DNA from: Actinomycetospora chiangmaiensis DSM 45062
GTDB taxonomy: Bacteria > Actinomycetota > Actinomycetes > Mycobacteriales > Pseudonocardiaceae
DNA: 64,000 nt
Reading direction: 5' to 3'
NCBI RefSeq assembly: GCF_000379625.1
Contig: NZ_KB903243.1
Span: 186,105 to 250,104 of the forward strand
The position numbers and the translations under genes were made by a program. The notes under the pieces were generated by a model. That model did no database searches. It worked only from the letters and a program-made list of their open reading frames with translations, and was not told the origin of the DNA. Shown here piece by piece: positions 8,144 through 16,555 of this stretch. Position 1 is the stretch's first letter. Each line of letters starts with the position of its first letter.

Positions 8144-8713
8144 CTACATGGTGTCGTGCCCGTACATCCGGCCCAGCGGGTCGTGGATGAACTCGATGCG
8201 GGCACCGTCGGGGTCGAAGGTGTAGATCGACGTGCCGGACTCGAGCATGTACTCGATCCCGCGCTCGTCGAGCCGGCCCTTGATCTCGTGCCAGTGCTCC
8301 TCGGAGACCGACAGGCACAGGTGGTGCAGCCCGCCGAGCACCTCCTGGTAGGGCCCCGGCTCGACCCCGGGCAGGTCGAAGAACGCCAGGTGGTTGCCGT
8401 TCCCGACGTCGAAGAAGAAGTGCGTCGAGCCCGCGAGGTCGCGGTTCTCGAACAGCACCGTGACGGGGAAGCCGGCCACGTTCTGGTACCACTCGGTGGT
8501 GGTGCGCACGTCGCGGCAGATGAGCGCGACGTGGTGGACGCCCTGGCCGTAGCTCTTCGGCCGCTTCTCCTTCGAGAACAGGAACTCCGCCCGCACGCGG
8601 TCGCGGATCTCCTCGAGCTCCCGCCGCTGCTCGGCGCTGATCAGGGACGCCTTGTCCTCGCGGTCGTACTCGTCGCGGGTCGGCTCCGGCGTCTGCGACT
8701 CGGTCGTGCTCAT
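8144..8713 (-). CDS. VOC-superfamily (glyoxalase/extradiol dioxygenase fold) metalloprotein
   Basis: A 189-residue protein with a charged helical N-terminal extension (residues 1-55) followed by paired beta-alpha-beta-beta-beta modules. Candidate metal ligands are H in GVHHVALICRD, H in GGLHHLCLSV and E in ARIEFIHDP, matching the extradiol dioxygenase/glyoxalase pattern. The ATG overlaps the pirin stop (ATGA), so translation is coupled, and marR begins 2 bp after its stop. Ring cleavage or thiol-transfer detoxification of an aromatic or quinone is plausible, but the reaction is not fixed by the sequence. Confidence 0.8.
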   Translation of the reverse strand: MSTTESQTPEPTRDEYDREDKASLISAEQRRELEEIRDRVRAEFLFSKEKRPKSYGQGVHHVALICRDVRTTTEWYQNVAGFPVTVLFENRDLAGSTHFFFDVGNGNHLAFFDLPGVEPGPYQEVLGGLHHLCLSVSEEHWHEIKGRLDERGIEYMLESGTSIYTFDPDGARIEFIHDPLGRMYGHDTM

Positions 8714-9441
8714 CGGACTCCCTCTCCCAGGAGGTCGGACGCCATCTCCCACACGAGGACCTCGGCGTCGGTGTGCGCTCGCAGCCCGGTCGCCGGGGAC
8801 TCGACGAGACGGGCGGTGTCGCCGGCGTGGAGCTCGGCCCCGTCGAGGCCGACCTCCCCGCGGGCGACGAAGACGTGCAGGTGGGACGCCACGGGCAGCG
8901 CCAGCTCGCGGCCCGCGGGCGGGCGCGCGACGTGCAGGACCGCGTCCGCGATGCCCAGCCCGGCCCCGACGGACCGGCCGGCCGGGCCCGCCACCGGGAC
9001 CCACCCGCCGTCGTGCAGGGCCTCGGCGACGTCGACGACCTCGTGGACCGGCTCGGTCCCGGCCTCGTCGGGGAGCAGCCACATCTGCACCAGGTGCAGC
9101 TCGTCGTCGGCGGCGTTGCGCTCGCTATGGACCACCCCGCGGCCCGCGGACAGCCGCTGGACCGAGCCGGGCGTCACGAACGCCGTGCGCCCGGCGTCGT
9201 CGGCGTGGACCAGGGTCCCGTCGAGCACCCAGGTGACGATCTCGGTGTCGCGGTGGGGGTGGTCGTCGTACCCGGCGCCGGGGGCGATGCGGTCCTCGTG
9301 GTGCGCGAGCAGCACGCCGTGGTGGGTGTTGCCGGGCTCGAGGTGGGCGCCGAAGGAGAACGAGTGGCGGGAGTCGACCCCGGGCACGCCGGGCAGCACG
9401 CCGCGATCGGCGGCGCGCCGCACCTCGACCGTCCCGACCAT
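8710..9441 (-). CDS. Pirin-family bicupin protein
   Basis: A 243-residue pirin. The N-terminal cupin carries the metal-binding pattern HPHRDTEIVTWVLDG and later GVVHSERN, following the entrance motif RHSFSFGAHLEPGNTHHG. The C-terminal cupin is more degenerate. Some pirins are quercetinases, others are redox-sensing cofactors. The start ATG 9441 was chosen over an upstream extension because the upstream bases hold a palindrome (9454-9469) that looks like the operator. It is the first gene of the pirin-VOC-marR operon, overlapping the VOC start by 4 bp. Confidence 0.85.
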   Translation of the reverse strand: MVGTVEVRRAADRGVLPGVPGVDSRHSFSFGAHLEPGNTHHGVLLAHHEDRIAPGAGYDDHPHRDTEIVTWVLDGTLVHADDAGRTAFVTPGSVQRLSAGRGVVHSERNAADDELHLVQMWLLPDEAGTEPVHEVVDVAEALHDGGWVPVAGPAGRSVGAGLGIADAVLHVARPPAGRELALPVASHLHVFVARGEVGLDGAELHAGDTARLVESPATGLRAHTDAEVLVWEMASDLLGEGVR

Positions 9442-9453
9442 GGCTCCCCGTTT

Positions 9454-9469
9454 CGTTGAACCTGCAACG
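9454..9469. promoter_or_regulatory. Putative MarR operator before the pirin operon
   Basis: CGTTG-N6-CAACG inverted repeat 12 bp upstream of the pirin ATG. MarR-family sites are commonly TTG-n-CAA palindromes of this size, and a marR gene is the last gene of this operon. Confidence 0.6.
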
Positions 9470-9507
9470 TAGCGCCTGACCGGCGCGGCTGCCATCCGCG
9501 AACGGGG

Positions 9508-10104
9508 TCAGGAAAAGACGTCGTCGACGTGCACCGTCACGTCCACCGGCTCCAGCCCGGTGGCGTCGCGGATCCCGCGGGCCACCACCGTGCGGATGCG
9601 CTCCCCGAGGGCCTGCAGGTCCTGGCCGTACGCGGCCGCCAGCGTGATCCGGACGGCCGTCGAGCCGCCGGTCACGCCGACCTCGACGTCGGGCACCACC
9701 TCACCGCCGGCCCCGTGCCGGTCGGCCACCAGCCCACCGAGGGCCACCTCCACGCCGGGGACCCCGGTGGCCAGGTGACGGGCGAGCGCGACCACCACCC
9801 GCGCGGCCACCCGGGTGTGGCCCTGCGGGGACCCGATGCGGCCGTACTCCTCCTCACCGCCCGGCCCCCGCAGCGCCCGCAACGCCGCCTCGATCGACGA
9901 CGTCGGCGCGCGCGGGCGCTCGGCGGCGACCGCGGCGACGGGCGCCCAGCGGCGCGCGTACTCCGCCAGTGCCGCGCGGCAGTGGGGGCAGTCCCGCTGG
10001 TGGGCGTCGAGCCGGTCGGCCCGGCCCTCGGCGACCTGCTCGACGAGCGCGGCCGTGGGGCGCCCGCACGGCAGGGTCGTCGGGAGACCCGGGATCTCGG
10101 TCAT
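9508..10104 (-). CDS. Zinc-finger (ZAS-like) protein with C-terminal Asp23/Gls24 domain, putative anti-sigma factor
   Basis: A 198-residue cytosolic protein. Residues 10-50 contain C13, H35, C39 and C42, where H-x3-C-x2-C is the zinc-binding signature of ZAS anti-sigma factors (AHQRDCPHCRAAL). Residues about 85-198 match the Asp23/Gls24 envelope-stress domain (TRVAARVVVALARHLATGVPGV, then VRITLAAAYGQDLQALGERIR and VDVTVHVDDV). The ATG overlaps the stop of the sigma factor gene (ATGA), the usual arrangement of a sigma factor and its antagonist. It has no membrane segment, unlike many anti-sigma factors. The anti-sigma role is inferred from motif and coupling. Confidence 0.8.
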   Translation of the reverse strand: MTEIPGLPTTLPCGRPTAALVEQVAEGRADRLDAHQRDCPHCRAALAEYARRWAPVAAVAAERPRAPTSSIEAALRALRGPGGEEEYGRIGSPQGHTRVAARVVVALARHLATGVPGVEVALGGLVADRHGAGGEVVPDVEVGVTGGSTAVRITLAAAYGQDLQALGERIRTVVARGIRDATGLEPVDVTVHVDDVFS

Positions 10105-10664
10105 GACCAGCTCCTCATCTCGGCGAGCAGGGTCGCGCGGGCACGGGCGAGGCGCCCGCGCACGGTCGCCTCGGAGGTCTTGGTGATGGCGGCCGCCTGG
10201 GCGTAGGACAGGCCCTCGATCTGGCAGAGCACGAGCGGGACGCGTTCGTTCTCGGGCAGGCGCGCGATGGCCTCGAGGCCGGCGCGCACCTCCTCGCCGG
10301 CGACCACCGAGCGCTCCGGGCCGGCGACGGGGGCCAGGTCGGTCTCCTGCGGCTCCGGCCCGACGCGGTGGCGCCGCCGGTGGTCGAGGCTGCGGTTGAC
10401 CACGACGCGGTAGAGCCAGGTGGTGAAGGCCGAGGTCCCCGCGAAGCCCGACAGCGCCGTCCAGAGCTGGATGACGACCTCCTGGGTCACGTCGTCCGCG
10501 TCGGCGCGGTCGCCCGTGATGCGCAGCGCGATCCGGTAGATGCGGTCGCGGTGGCGCCGGATCAGCTCCTCGTAGGCCTGCGGGTCGCCGTCCCGCGCCT
10601 TCCCGACGAGCCACCGGTCGATCTGCGCGCCCCGGTCGCGCTCGTCGACCCCGACGCCGTCCAC
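10101..10664 (-). CDS. RNA polymerase ECF-type sigma factor
   Basis: A 187-residue extracytoplasmic-function sigma factor. Region 2 spans about residues 30-95 (EELIRRHRDRIYRIALRITGDRADADDVTQEVVIQLW), and region 4 about 125-180 (LPENERVPLVLCQIEGLSYAQAAAI and ATVRGRLARARATL). There is a short linker and no C-terminal SnoaL extension. The likely start is GTG 10664. It is coupled by a 4-bp overlap to the ZAS/Asp23 protein, its probable antagonist. The pair probably directs an envelope or redox stress response, and its target promoters are not recognisable here. Confidence 0.88.
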   Translation of the reverse strand: MDGVGVDERDRGAQIDRWLVGKARDGDPQAYEELIRRHRDRIYRIALRITGDRADADDVTQEVVIQLWTALSGFAGTSAFTTWLYRVVVNRSLDHRRRHRVGPEPQETDLAPVAGPERSVVAGEEVRAGLEAIARLPENERVPLVLCQIEGLSYAQAAAITKTSEATVRGRLARARATLLAEMRSWS

Positions 10665-10728
10665 CCCCTGCCACTACCCGTGACGTGGCACTGGCACCCG
10701 CCCCCGCCCGTCTGTCACCGTCCCGGGG

Positions 10729-11850
10729 ATGACCAGTTCCGCCGTGGGGGTCGAGTTCCCGCACCGCCCCACCCCGCACCCGACGCCCGCCGGGCAGCGC
10801 GACGCGCTGCTCGCCGACCCCGGGTTCGGCCGGGTGTTCTCCGACCACGTGGCCACCGCCACCTGGTCGGCGGGCCGGGGCTGGCACGACGCCGGGGTGC
10901 GCGCGTCGGAGCCGCTCTCGCTGCACCCGGCGGCCGCGGTGCTGCACTACGCGCAGGAGATCTTCGAGGGCCTGAAGGCCTACCGCCAGCCCGACGGGTC
11001 GGTGGCCCTGTTCCGGCCGGCCCTCAACGCCGCCCGCTTCACCCACTCCGCCCGACGGCTGGCCCTGCCGCCGCTGCCCGAGGAGGCTTTCGTCGACGCG
11101 GTCGCCGCGCTGGTGCGGGCCGACGCGGCGTGGGTGCCCGAGCCGCCCGCCTCGCTCTACCTGCGGCCGTTCACCGTCGCCACCGAGGCGTTCCTCGGGG
11201 TGCGGCCGGCCGAGGAGGCGCGCTTCCTCGTCACCGCCTCCCCCGCCGGCCCGTTGTTCGCCGGGCGCGATGCCGGGCTGACCCTGTGGATCTCCGACGA
11301 GCTCTCCCGGGCCGCCCCGGGCGGGACCGGCGACGCGAAGTGCGGGGGCAACTACGCCGCGGGCCTCGCCGCCCAGGCGGTGGCCCGGGCCCACGACTGC
11401 GACCAGGTCCTCTTCCTCGACGCCCGCGAGCACCGCTGGCTCGAGGAGTCCGGGACGATGAACGTGCTGCTCGTGACGGCGGACGGCGAGCTCGTCACCC
11501 CGCCCCTGGGCACGATCCTCGACGGCGTCACCCGCCGCAGCGTCCTGGAGCTCGCCCCGGACCACGGCCTCACCCCGGTGGAGCGCGCGGTGTCGGTCGA
11601 CGAGCTGCGCTCCGGGTGCGCGGACGGCTCGATCACGGAGGTCTTCGCGACGGGGACCGCGGCCGTCATCAGCCCGATCGTCGCCTTCCGCGCCGCGTCC
11701 GGGGAGTTCGCCGTCGGCGCCGGCACCCCCGGTCCGCACACGCTCGCGCTCCGCACCGACCTGCTCGACATCCAGTTCGGTCGGGTCCCCGACCCGCGGG
11801 GCTGGCGCGTGCCGGTTGGACTGGACAGCCCATCGAGTGACATCACTTGA
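10729..11850 (+). CDS. ilvE: Branched-chain amino acid aminotransferase
   Basis: A 373-residue fold-type IV PLP aminotransferase that interconverts leucine, isoleucine and valine with their 2-oxo acids using 2-oxoglutarate/glutamate. The N-terminus has LHYAQEIFEGLKAYR, the internal aldimine lysine is K204 in GDAKCGGNYAAGL, and later motifs are WLEESGTMNVL and EVFATGTAAVISPI. Length and all family motifs are intact. It stands alone, divergent from the sigma factor gene 64 bp upstream, with no other branched-chain biosynthesis gene in the window. Confidence 0.94.
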   Translation: MTSSAVGVEFPHRPTPHPTPAGQRDALLADPGFGRVFSDHVATATWSAGRGWHDAGVRASEPLSLHPAAAVLHYAQEIFEGLKAYRQPDGSVALFRPALNAARFTHSARRLALPPLPEEAFVDAVAALVRADAAWVPEPPASLYLRPFTVATEAFLGVRPAEEARFLVTASPAGPLFAGRDAGLTLWISDELSRAAPGGTGDAKCGGNYAAGLAAQAVARAHDCDQVLFLDAREHRWLEESGTMNVLLVTADGELVTPPLGTILDGVTRRSVLELAPDHGLTPVERAVSVDELRSGCADGSITEVFATGTAAVISPIVAFRAASGEFAVGAGTPGPHTLALRTDLLDIQFGRVPDPRGWRVPVGLDSPSSDIT

Positions 11851-11912
11851 CGTAACAATGTGCGCCTAAACGGCGACACACGGTCACGATCCCCGAGCAG
11901 CGGAGGCCGACC

Positions 11913-12812
11913 GTGCCGATCGCCCGCCACCACGCCTGCCTGGAGGCCGGCGGGGCGCACTACCTCACGAGCACGCCGGACGGGCTGCGCGAGGCCGACG
12001 TCGACGCCCTCCGCCACGCCCTCGACGCCGCGGCCGCGCGGAGGCCGGCCGCCCCGGCCGTCGTGACGGCGGCGCTCGCCCTGGCGGTGGCGGTGGCGGC
12101 GGGGACCGACCTCTCCGTCCCCGCCGTCCTCGCCACGGTGCTCGTCGCCGCCGTCGCCGCCGTGCTGGCCCACCACCGCGACCGCGGGCGGCGCACGGTC
12201 CTCGCGACGCACGAGGTGCCGGACGCCGACCGGCTCCGCCGCCACGAGCAGCTCGTGGCCACCTGGGACCGGCTGCGTTGCGCCGCCACGTCCTGGGAGC
12301 CCGCCGTCTGGGAGGTGGCCCCGCAGGGTGGGCACGCCCCGGTGACCCGCCGCAGCGACGGCCCGCGCCACCTGCGCGCGGACCTGCCCGTGCCCACCTT
12401 CGCCGGGACGGCGCGGGAGCTCGCCTTCCTCCCCGACCGCGTCGTGCTGCGCGACGACCGGTTCCACGCGGTCGTCGGCTACGGCGGGCTGGAGGTCGAC
12501 GCGAGCGTCCTCGACCGCGCCGAGGGCGGTCGGCTCGGCCGTCTCACGGTCCGCGCCGCCGGGATCACGAGCGTCTTCGACCTCGCATCGGTCGACGCGG
12601 CCTGCGCCCTCGCCGGGGCACTGCGGGGCATGACCGATGCCCACCACCGGCGCGCCCCGGAGGCCGATCGTCCCGCCCGCACCGCGGCGCGCCGGGCGAC
12701 CCGGGCCCGGGCCGTCGAGGCCGCGCGGGCACGAGTGGCCCCGGTGCCCGCCCCGCGTCAGGCCGGCGACGACACCGGCAGGTCGTGCGCCTCGCCGACG
12801 GTGGCGCTGTAG
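11913..12812 (+). CDS. Hypothetical membrane-anchored protein
   Basis: A 299-residue protein of unknown family. After a soluble N-terminal 45 residues come one or two membrane helices (about residues 48-85, Ala/Val-rich), then an Arg-rich cytosolic loop and a soluble domain (about 130-240: ELAFLPDRVVLRDDRFHAVVGYGGLEV) that resembles a small PH-like beta module. The C-terminal 60 residues are basic and Ala/Arg-rich. It starts at GTG 11913. The last 55 bp overlap the convergent ald gene. Confidence 0.55.
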   Translation: MPIARHHACLEAGGAHYLTSTPDGLREADVDALRHALDAAAARRPAAPAVVTAALALAVAVAAGTDLSVPAVLATVLVAAVAAVLAHHRDRGRRTVLATHEVPDADRLRRHEQLVATWDRLRCAATSWEPAVWEVAPQGGHAPVTRRSDGPRHLRADLPVPTFAGTARELAFLPDRVVLRDDRFHAVVGYGGLEVDASVLDRAEGGRLGRLTVRAAGITSVFDLASVDAACALAGALRGMTDAHHRRAPEADRPARTAARRATRARAVEAARARVAPVPAPRQAGDDTGRSCASPTVAL

Positions 12813-13858
12813 AGCTCACCGGCGTGGGTCGCGAGACCCGCGGCGAGCCCGGCGTCGTCGGCCGTCGCCTGCCGCCAGCCCCGGTCGGCCAGCGCGAGCA
12901 CGAACGGCGTGGTGGCGTGCGTCAGGGCGTGCGTGGAGGTGTTCGGCACCGCCCCCGGCATGTTCGCCACGCAGTAGAAGAGCGTGTCGTGCACCGCGAA
13001 CGTCGGGTCGGAGTGCGTGGTCGGGTGGGAGTCCTCGAAGCACCCGCCCTGGTCGATCGCGATGTCGACGAGCACCGCGCCCGCCTTCATCCGCCGGACC
13101 AGGTCGTTGCCGACGAGCTTCGGGGCACGGGCACCGGGTACGAGCACCGCGCCGACCACGAGGTCGGCGTCGAGGACCGCACGCTCCAGGTTGTCGGTGT
13201 TCGAGTACAGCGTCTGCACGCGACCGGCGTAGCGGGCGTCCAGCGCGCGGAGCGTGTCGAGGTTCTTGTCGAGCACCGTGACCCGCGCGTGCATCCCGAC
13301 CGCCATCTGGATGGCCGCCGCGCCGGACACCCCGCCGCCGATGACGACGACGTGCGCGGCCGGGGCGCCGGGCACGCCGCCCAGCAGCAGGCCGCGACCA
13401 CCGTGCGAGCGCATCAGGTGGTAGGCGCCGACCTGCGGCGCGAGCCGGCCCGCGACCTCGCTCATGGGCGCCAGCAGCGGCAGTGCCCCGTCGCGGGTGA
13501 CGGTCTCGTAGGCGATCGCCGTGGTGCCCGCGTCGAGCAGGGCCTGCGTGCACTCGCGGGAGGCCGCGAGGTGCAGGTAGGTGAACAGCGTCAGGTCGGG
13601 GCGCAGGCGGTGGTACTCCGAGGCAACCGGCTCCTTGACCTTCACGACCAGCTCGGCGTCGCCCCACACGGCGTCCGCGTCGGCGACGAGGCGGGCCCCC
13701 GCCTCCTTGTACTCCTCGTCACCGAAGGCGGAGCCGACGCCCGCGCCCTCCTGCACGACGACCTCGTGGCCGTGGCCGACCAGCTCGCGCACACCCCCGG
13801 GCGTCAGGGCCACCCGGAACTCGTTGTCCTTGACCTCGGTGGGCACCGCGACCTTCAT
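12758..13858 (-). CDS. ald: Alanine dehydrogenase
   Basis: A 366-residue NAD-dependent alanine dehydrogenase (L-alanine + NAD+ + H2O to pyruvate + NH4+ + NADH), near the usual 371. The catalytic residues known from the family are present at the expected positions, K75 in VVKVKEP and H96 in TYLHLAA. The Rossmann loop is VVIGGGVSGAAAIQMA (about 170-185) and the conserved C-terminal block is VANMPGAVPNTST. ATG 13858 was chosen because it gives the canonical N-terminus MKVAVPTEVKDNEFRV. A divergent Lrp/AsnC regulator 94 bp away is a likely AldR-type controller. Confidence 0.95.
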   Translation of the reverse strand: MKVAVPTEVKDNEFRVALTPGGVRELVGHGHEVVVQEGAGVGSAFGDEEYKEAGARLVADADAVWGDAELVVKVKEPVASEYHRLRPDLTLFTYLHLAASRECTQALLDAGTTAIAYETVTRDGALPLLAPMSEVAGRLAPQVGAYHLMRSHGGRGLLLGGVPGAPAAHVVVIGGGVSGAAAIQMAVGMHARVTVLDKNLDTLRALDARYAGRVQTLYSNTDNLERAVLDADLVVGAVLVPGARAPKLVGNDLVRRMKAGAVLVDIAIDQGGCFEDSHPTTHSDPTFAVHDTLFYCVANMPGAVPNTSTHALTHATTPFVLALADRGWRQATADDAGLAAGLATHAGELYSATVGEAHDLPVSSPA

Positions 13859-13952
13859 GATCGTCCTCCTCCTCGTCGTGCCTGCTCCTCTATTCTGAAC
13901 GTCCTGCTGTTTCGTGGGTAGATTGTTGAAGAAGGTTCTGTAACCTGGAAGC
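13859..13952. promoter_or_regulatory. Divergent promoter region between ald and its Lrp/AsnC regulator
   Basis: A 94-bp interval with a distinctly AT-richer core (about 13890-13945, including TATTCTGAA, AGATTGTTGAAG and GGTTCTGTAACC). AT-rich elements between ald and aldR-type genes are the usual Lrp-family binding zone. The exact sites were not determined. Confidence 0.5.
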
Positions 13953-14489
13953 GTGGCCGAACTTCCCGACGATTCCGTGGTCCGGCCGGACCCGTCGCCG
14001 AACGATCTGCGGCCGACCGGGGCGAGCGGGGCGACGGGGAGGGCCCTCGACGAGATCGACCGTGCCCTGCTGGGCCACCTGGTCGCCGACGCCCGCACCA
14101 CCAACGCCGCGCTCGCCGAGAAGGTGGGGATCGCGGCGTCCACCTGCCTCGCCCGGGTGCGGGCCCTGCGCGAGCGCGGCGTGATCCGCGGGTTCCACGC
14201 CGACGTCGACCCGGCCGCCGTCGGGCTCCCGCTCCAGGCGATGATCTCGGTGCGCCTGCAGAGCGACGCCCGCGACCGGCTCGGCGAGTTCACCGCGCTC
14301 GTCCGGCGCCTGCCCGCCGTGCGCGACGTCTACTTCGTCGCGGGGGCGGACGACTACCTGCTCCACGTCGCCACGGCGGGGACGGGGGCGCTGCGCGACC
14401 TCGTCGCCACCCTCAACAACCACCGCGACGTGGCGGGGACCGTCACCAGCCTGATCTTCGACCACGTCCGCACCGCACACGGGGTGTGA
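13953..14489 (+). CDS. Lrp/AsnC-family regulator, probable AldR
   Basis: A 178-residue Lrp-type regulator. A 30-residue disordered N-terminal extension is followed by the HTH (LDEIDRALLGHLVADARTTNAALAEKVGIAASTCLARVRAL) and a RAM/ACT-like effector domain (about 95-175: VRLQSDARDRLGEFTALVRRLPAVRDVYFVAGADDYLLHV). It is divergent from ald, matching the AldR arrangement in mycobacteria, where amino acids modulate activation of ald. It starts at GTG 13953 behind a short GGAAG. That it controls ald is inferred from position. Confidence 0.85.
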   Translation: MAELPDDSVVRPDPSPNDLRPTGASGATGRALDEIDRALLGHLVADARTTNAALAEKVGIAASTCLARVRALRERGVIRGFHADVDPAAVGLPLQAMISVRLQSDARDRLGEFTALVRRLPAVRDVYFVAGADDYLLHVATAGTGALRDLVATLNNHRDVAGTVTSLIFDHVRTAHGV

Positions 14490-14504
14490 GAGAGCATCAG
14501 CGCC

Positions 14505-14885
14505 GTGGACGTCCTGACGCGCATCGGCCTGGTGGAGCTGGCGTTCGGTGCCGTGCTCGGGTGGGCGGTCGCGGCCACGATGATCACCCCGCAGCTCGTG
14601 GAGCGCGCCGGAGTGCGCAAGCCCCGGCGGATCCTCCAGGCCCACCTCGACTACGTGATCATGGGGATCATCCTGATCGCGGTCGGGCTGGCGGTCCCGG
14701 GCCTGCCGACGTGGCTCACGGTCGCGATCGTGATCGGGACCTGGCTCAACCCGACCCTGTTCCTGCCGCTCGCCAGGTTCCCCCGTGCGGCGACCCGCAC
14801 CTGGTTCCAGGCGCTGAGCGTCGTCTCGTTCACGCTGACCAGCGGCGGGCTGGTGGGGGCCGCCGTCGTCGGGCTGATCCGCTGA
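14505..14885 (+). CDS. Hypothetical four-helix membrane protein
   Basis: A 126-residue membrane protein with four hydrophobic segments (about residues 8-28, 48-66, 68-86 and 100-124). I do not recognise the family with confidence. It starts 16 bp after the Lrp gene at GTG 14505, so the two may be cotranscribed. It ends 4 bp from the convergent MFS gene. Confidence 0.6.
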   Translation: MDVLTRIGLVELAFGAVLGWAVAATMITPQLVERAGVRKPRRILQAHLDYVIMGIILIAVGLAVPGLPTWLTVAIVIGTWLNPTLFLPLARFPRAATRTWFQALSVVSFTLTSGGLVGAAVVGLIR

Positions 14886-14888
14886 CGG

Positions 14889-16403
14889 TCAGGCCGCCGC
14901 GGCGTCCTCGGTCTCGACCGGGGGCAGCGTGTGCACCGTCGCCGCCGCCGCGGCGGCCAGGTCCACGGGCCGCGGCCGCCGGACCCGGCGGGCGACGAGG
15001 ACGCCGAGCACGATCCCGCAGGCCGAGAAGACCGCCAGCACCAGACACGCGCGGCCGAACCCGGCCGCGAGCGCCTCGGCCCCCGCCGCGCCCGCGTCGG
15101 CCTTCGCCGACGCCACCCGCGTGACGATGCCCGCCACGACCGCCGTCATCACCGCGCCGCCCACGTAGCGGGCCATGTTCGAGATCCCGGACGCGGCCCC
15201 GACCTGGGCGGGAGGCACGCACGCGGTGCTGACCGAGGACGCCGGACCGTTGGACAGCGCCAGGCCGGCGGCCACCCCGAGCAGCGGCACGAGGAAGGCG
15301 ACGTATCCCCAGGACGGCCGGACGGCCGCGAGGACGGCGAACGCCACGGTGAGCAGGACGAACCCGACCATGACGATGCGGCGGGCGCCGTAGCGGTGCG
15401 CGAGCGGGCTGACGGCCGGGGCGACGACCACGACGACGGCGGCCACCGGCAACGTCGCGAGGCCCGCCCGGAGGCTCGACATGCCGAAGATCAGCGGGTT
15501 CTGGAAGTACAGACTGATGAGGAAGCTGATCGCCGCGATCGCCCCCGCGCCGATCAGGATGGCGAGCGTCGAGGCGACGAGCAGGACGTTGCGCAGCAGC
15601 GCGAGATCGACCAGCGGGGCGGTGACGCGCCGCTCGACGAGCACGAACCCGACGGCGCCCGCCACGGTCACGAGGAGGCACCCGAGGGTGCGGGCCGAGA
15701 GCCACCCCCACGACGGCGCCTCGGTCATCGCGAGCACGAAGGGCACGAGGACCACGGCGACCAGCACCGTCCCCGCCCAGTCGATGCGCCGCGGGCGGGA
15801 CGGGTCCGAGGACTCCTGCACGGTCCCGGCGGTGACCGGGAGCAGCACGGCGGCGATCACGGCGTTGACCCAGAACAGCCCCGGCCAGCCCGTGACCTCG
15901 TTCAGCACGCCGCCGACCACCGGCCCCGCGGCCGCCCCCGCCGCCGACGCGCCGCCCCACAGCGCGACCCCCCACATCTGCCCCTGCCCCGACGAGGCCA
16001 CGGAGAGCAGGCTCAGCCCGCAGGCCAGGATCGTCGCGCCGGCGGCCCCGGCGATCACCCGCCCGGCGACGACGACCTCGCCCGTCGGTGCGAGTGCGAT
16101 CAGGACGGAGGTGGCCACGAAGAGCGTGAGCCCCGCCAGGAACACGTTCCGACGGCCGAGGACGTCGCCGAGCGCGCCCGTCGTCACGATCGTCGCCGCC
16201 CCGACCAGCAGGTAGCCGGTCACCGCCCACTGCAGCAGCCCGAGCGAGGCGCCGAGGTCGGCGCTGATCGACGGGAGCAGGATGCTGACCGCCGAGGTGT
16301 TCGCGTTGACCACGAACGTCGACACGCAGGCGACGAGCAGGACCCCTGCCCCCGGGCGCACGCCGGGTCGGGTGGTGTCGCCGGGGGTCGTGGCACGGGT
16401 CAT
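14889..16403 (-). CDS. MFS exporter, DHA2 (EmrB/QacA) family
   Basis: A 504-residue, 14-helix proton-coupled exporter. Helix 1 has VVNANTSAVSILLPSI, with the D of the QacA-type LDxTVVNVALP motif replaced. Loop 2-3 is TGALGDVLGRRNVFLAG (motif A) and motif C is GASAAGAAAGPVVGGV. ATG 16403 is used because it sits just before the conserved part. An upstream extension of about 25 residues is open but Pro/Gly-rich. It is divergent from the DUF6325 gene, with a 19-bp inverted repeat in between. The substrate is unknown. Confidence 0.82.
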   Translation of the reverse strand: MTRATTPGDTTRPGVRPGAGVLLVACVSTFVVNANTSAVSILLPSISADLGASLGLLQWAVTGYLLVGAATIVTTGALGDVLGRRNVFLAGLTLFVATSVLIALAPTGEVVVAGRVIAGAAGATILACGLSLLSVASSGQGQMWGVALWGGASAAGAAAGPVVGGVLNEVTGWPGLFWVNAVIAAVLLPVTAGTVQESSDPSRPRRIDWAGTVLVAVVLVPFVLAMTEAPSWGWLSARTLGCLLVTVAGAVGFVLVERRVTAPLVDLALLRNVLLVASTLAILIGAGAIAAISFLISLYFQNPLIFGMSSLRAGLATLPVAAVVVVVAPAVSPLAHRYGARRIVMVGFVLLTVAFAVLAAVRPSWGYVAFLVPLLGVAAGLALSNGPASSVSTACVPPAQVGAASGISNMARYVGGAVMTAVVAGIVTRVASAKADAGAAGAEALAAGFGRACLVLAVFSACGIVLGVLVARRVRRPRPVDLAAAAAATVHTLPPVETEDAAAA

Positions 16404-16501
16404 GGGTCCGGAGGGTGGGCCGGGCGCGGGCACCGTCGGCACGGCCGAAGGTCCCGGGCTCCCCCGGCCGCCCGACACCCGGCGGTGCGGGCGCGACCCG
16501 G

Positions 16502-16520
16502 CTCACCCGGTGCGGGTGAG
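16502..16520. promoter_or_regulatory. Inverted repeat between divergent MFS and DUF6325 genes
   Basis: CTCACCCG-GTG-CGGGTGAG, perfect 8-bp arms around 3 bases, about 100 bp before the MFS start and 36 bp before the DUF6325 start. It could be an operator or a leader hairpin. Confidence 0.4.
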
Positions 16521-16555
16521 GACGTCCCGCGGGTCCGGCCCCGACCCTCGGGGAC

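Noticed and set aside
9508-11739. One 743-residue minus-strand protein
   Set aside because: The upstream part is antisense to ilvE and overlaps the sigma factor; the real gene starts at 10104, where it overlaps the sigma factor stop.
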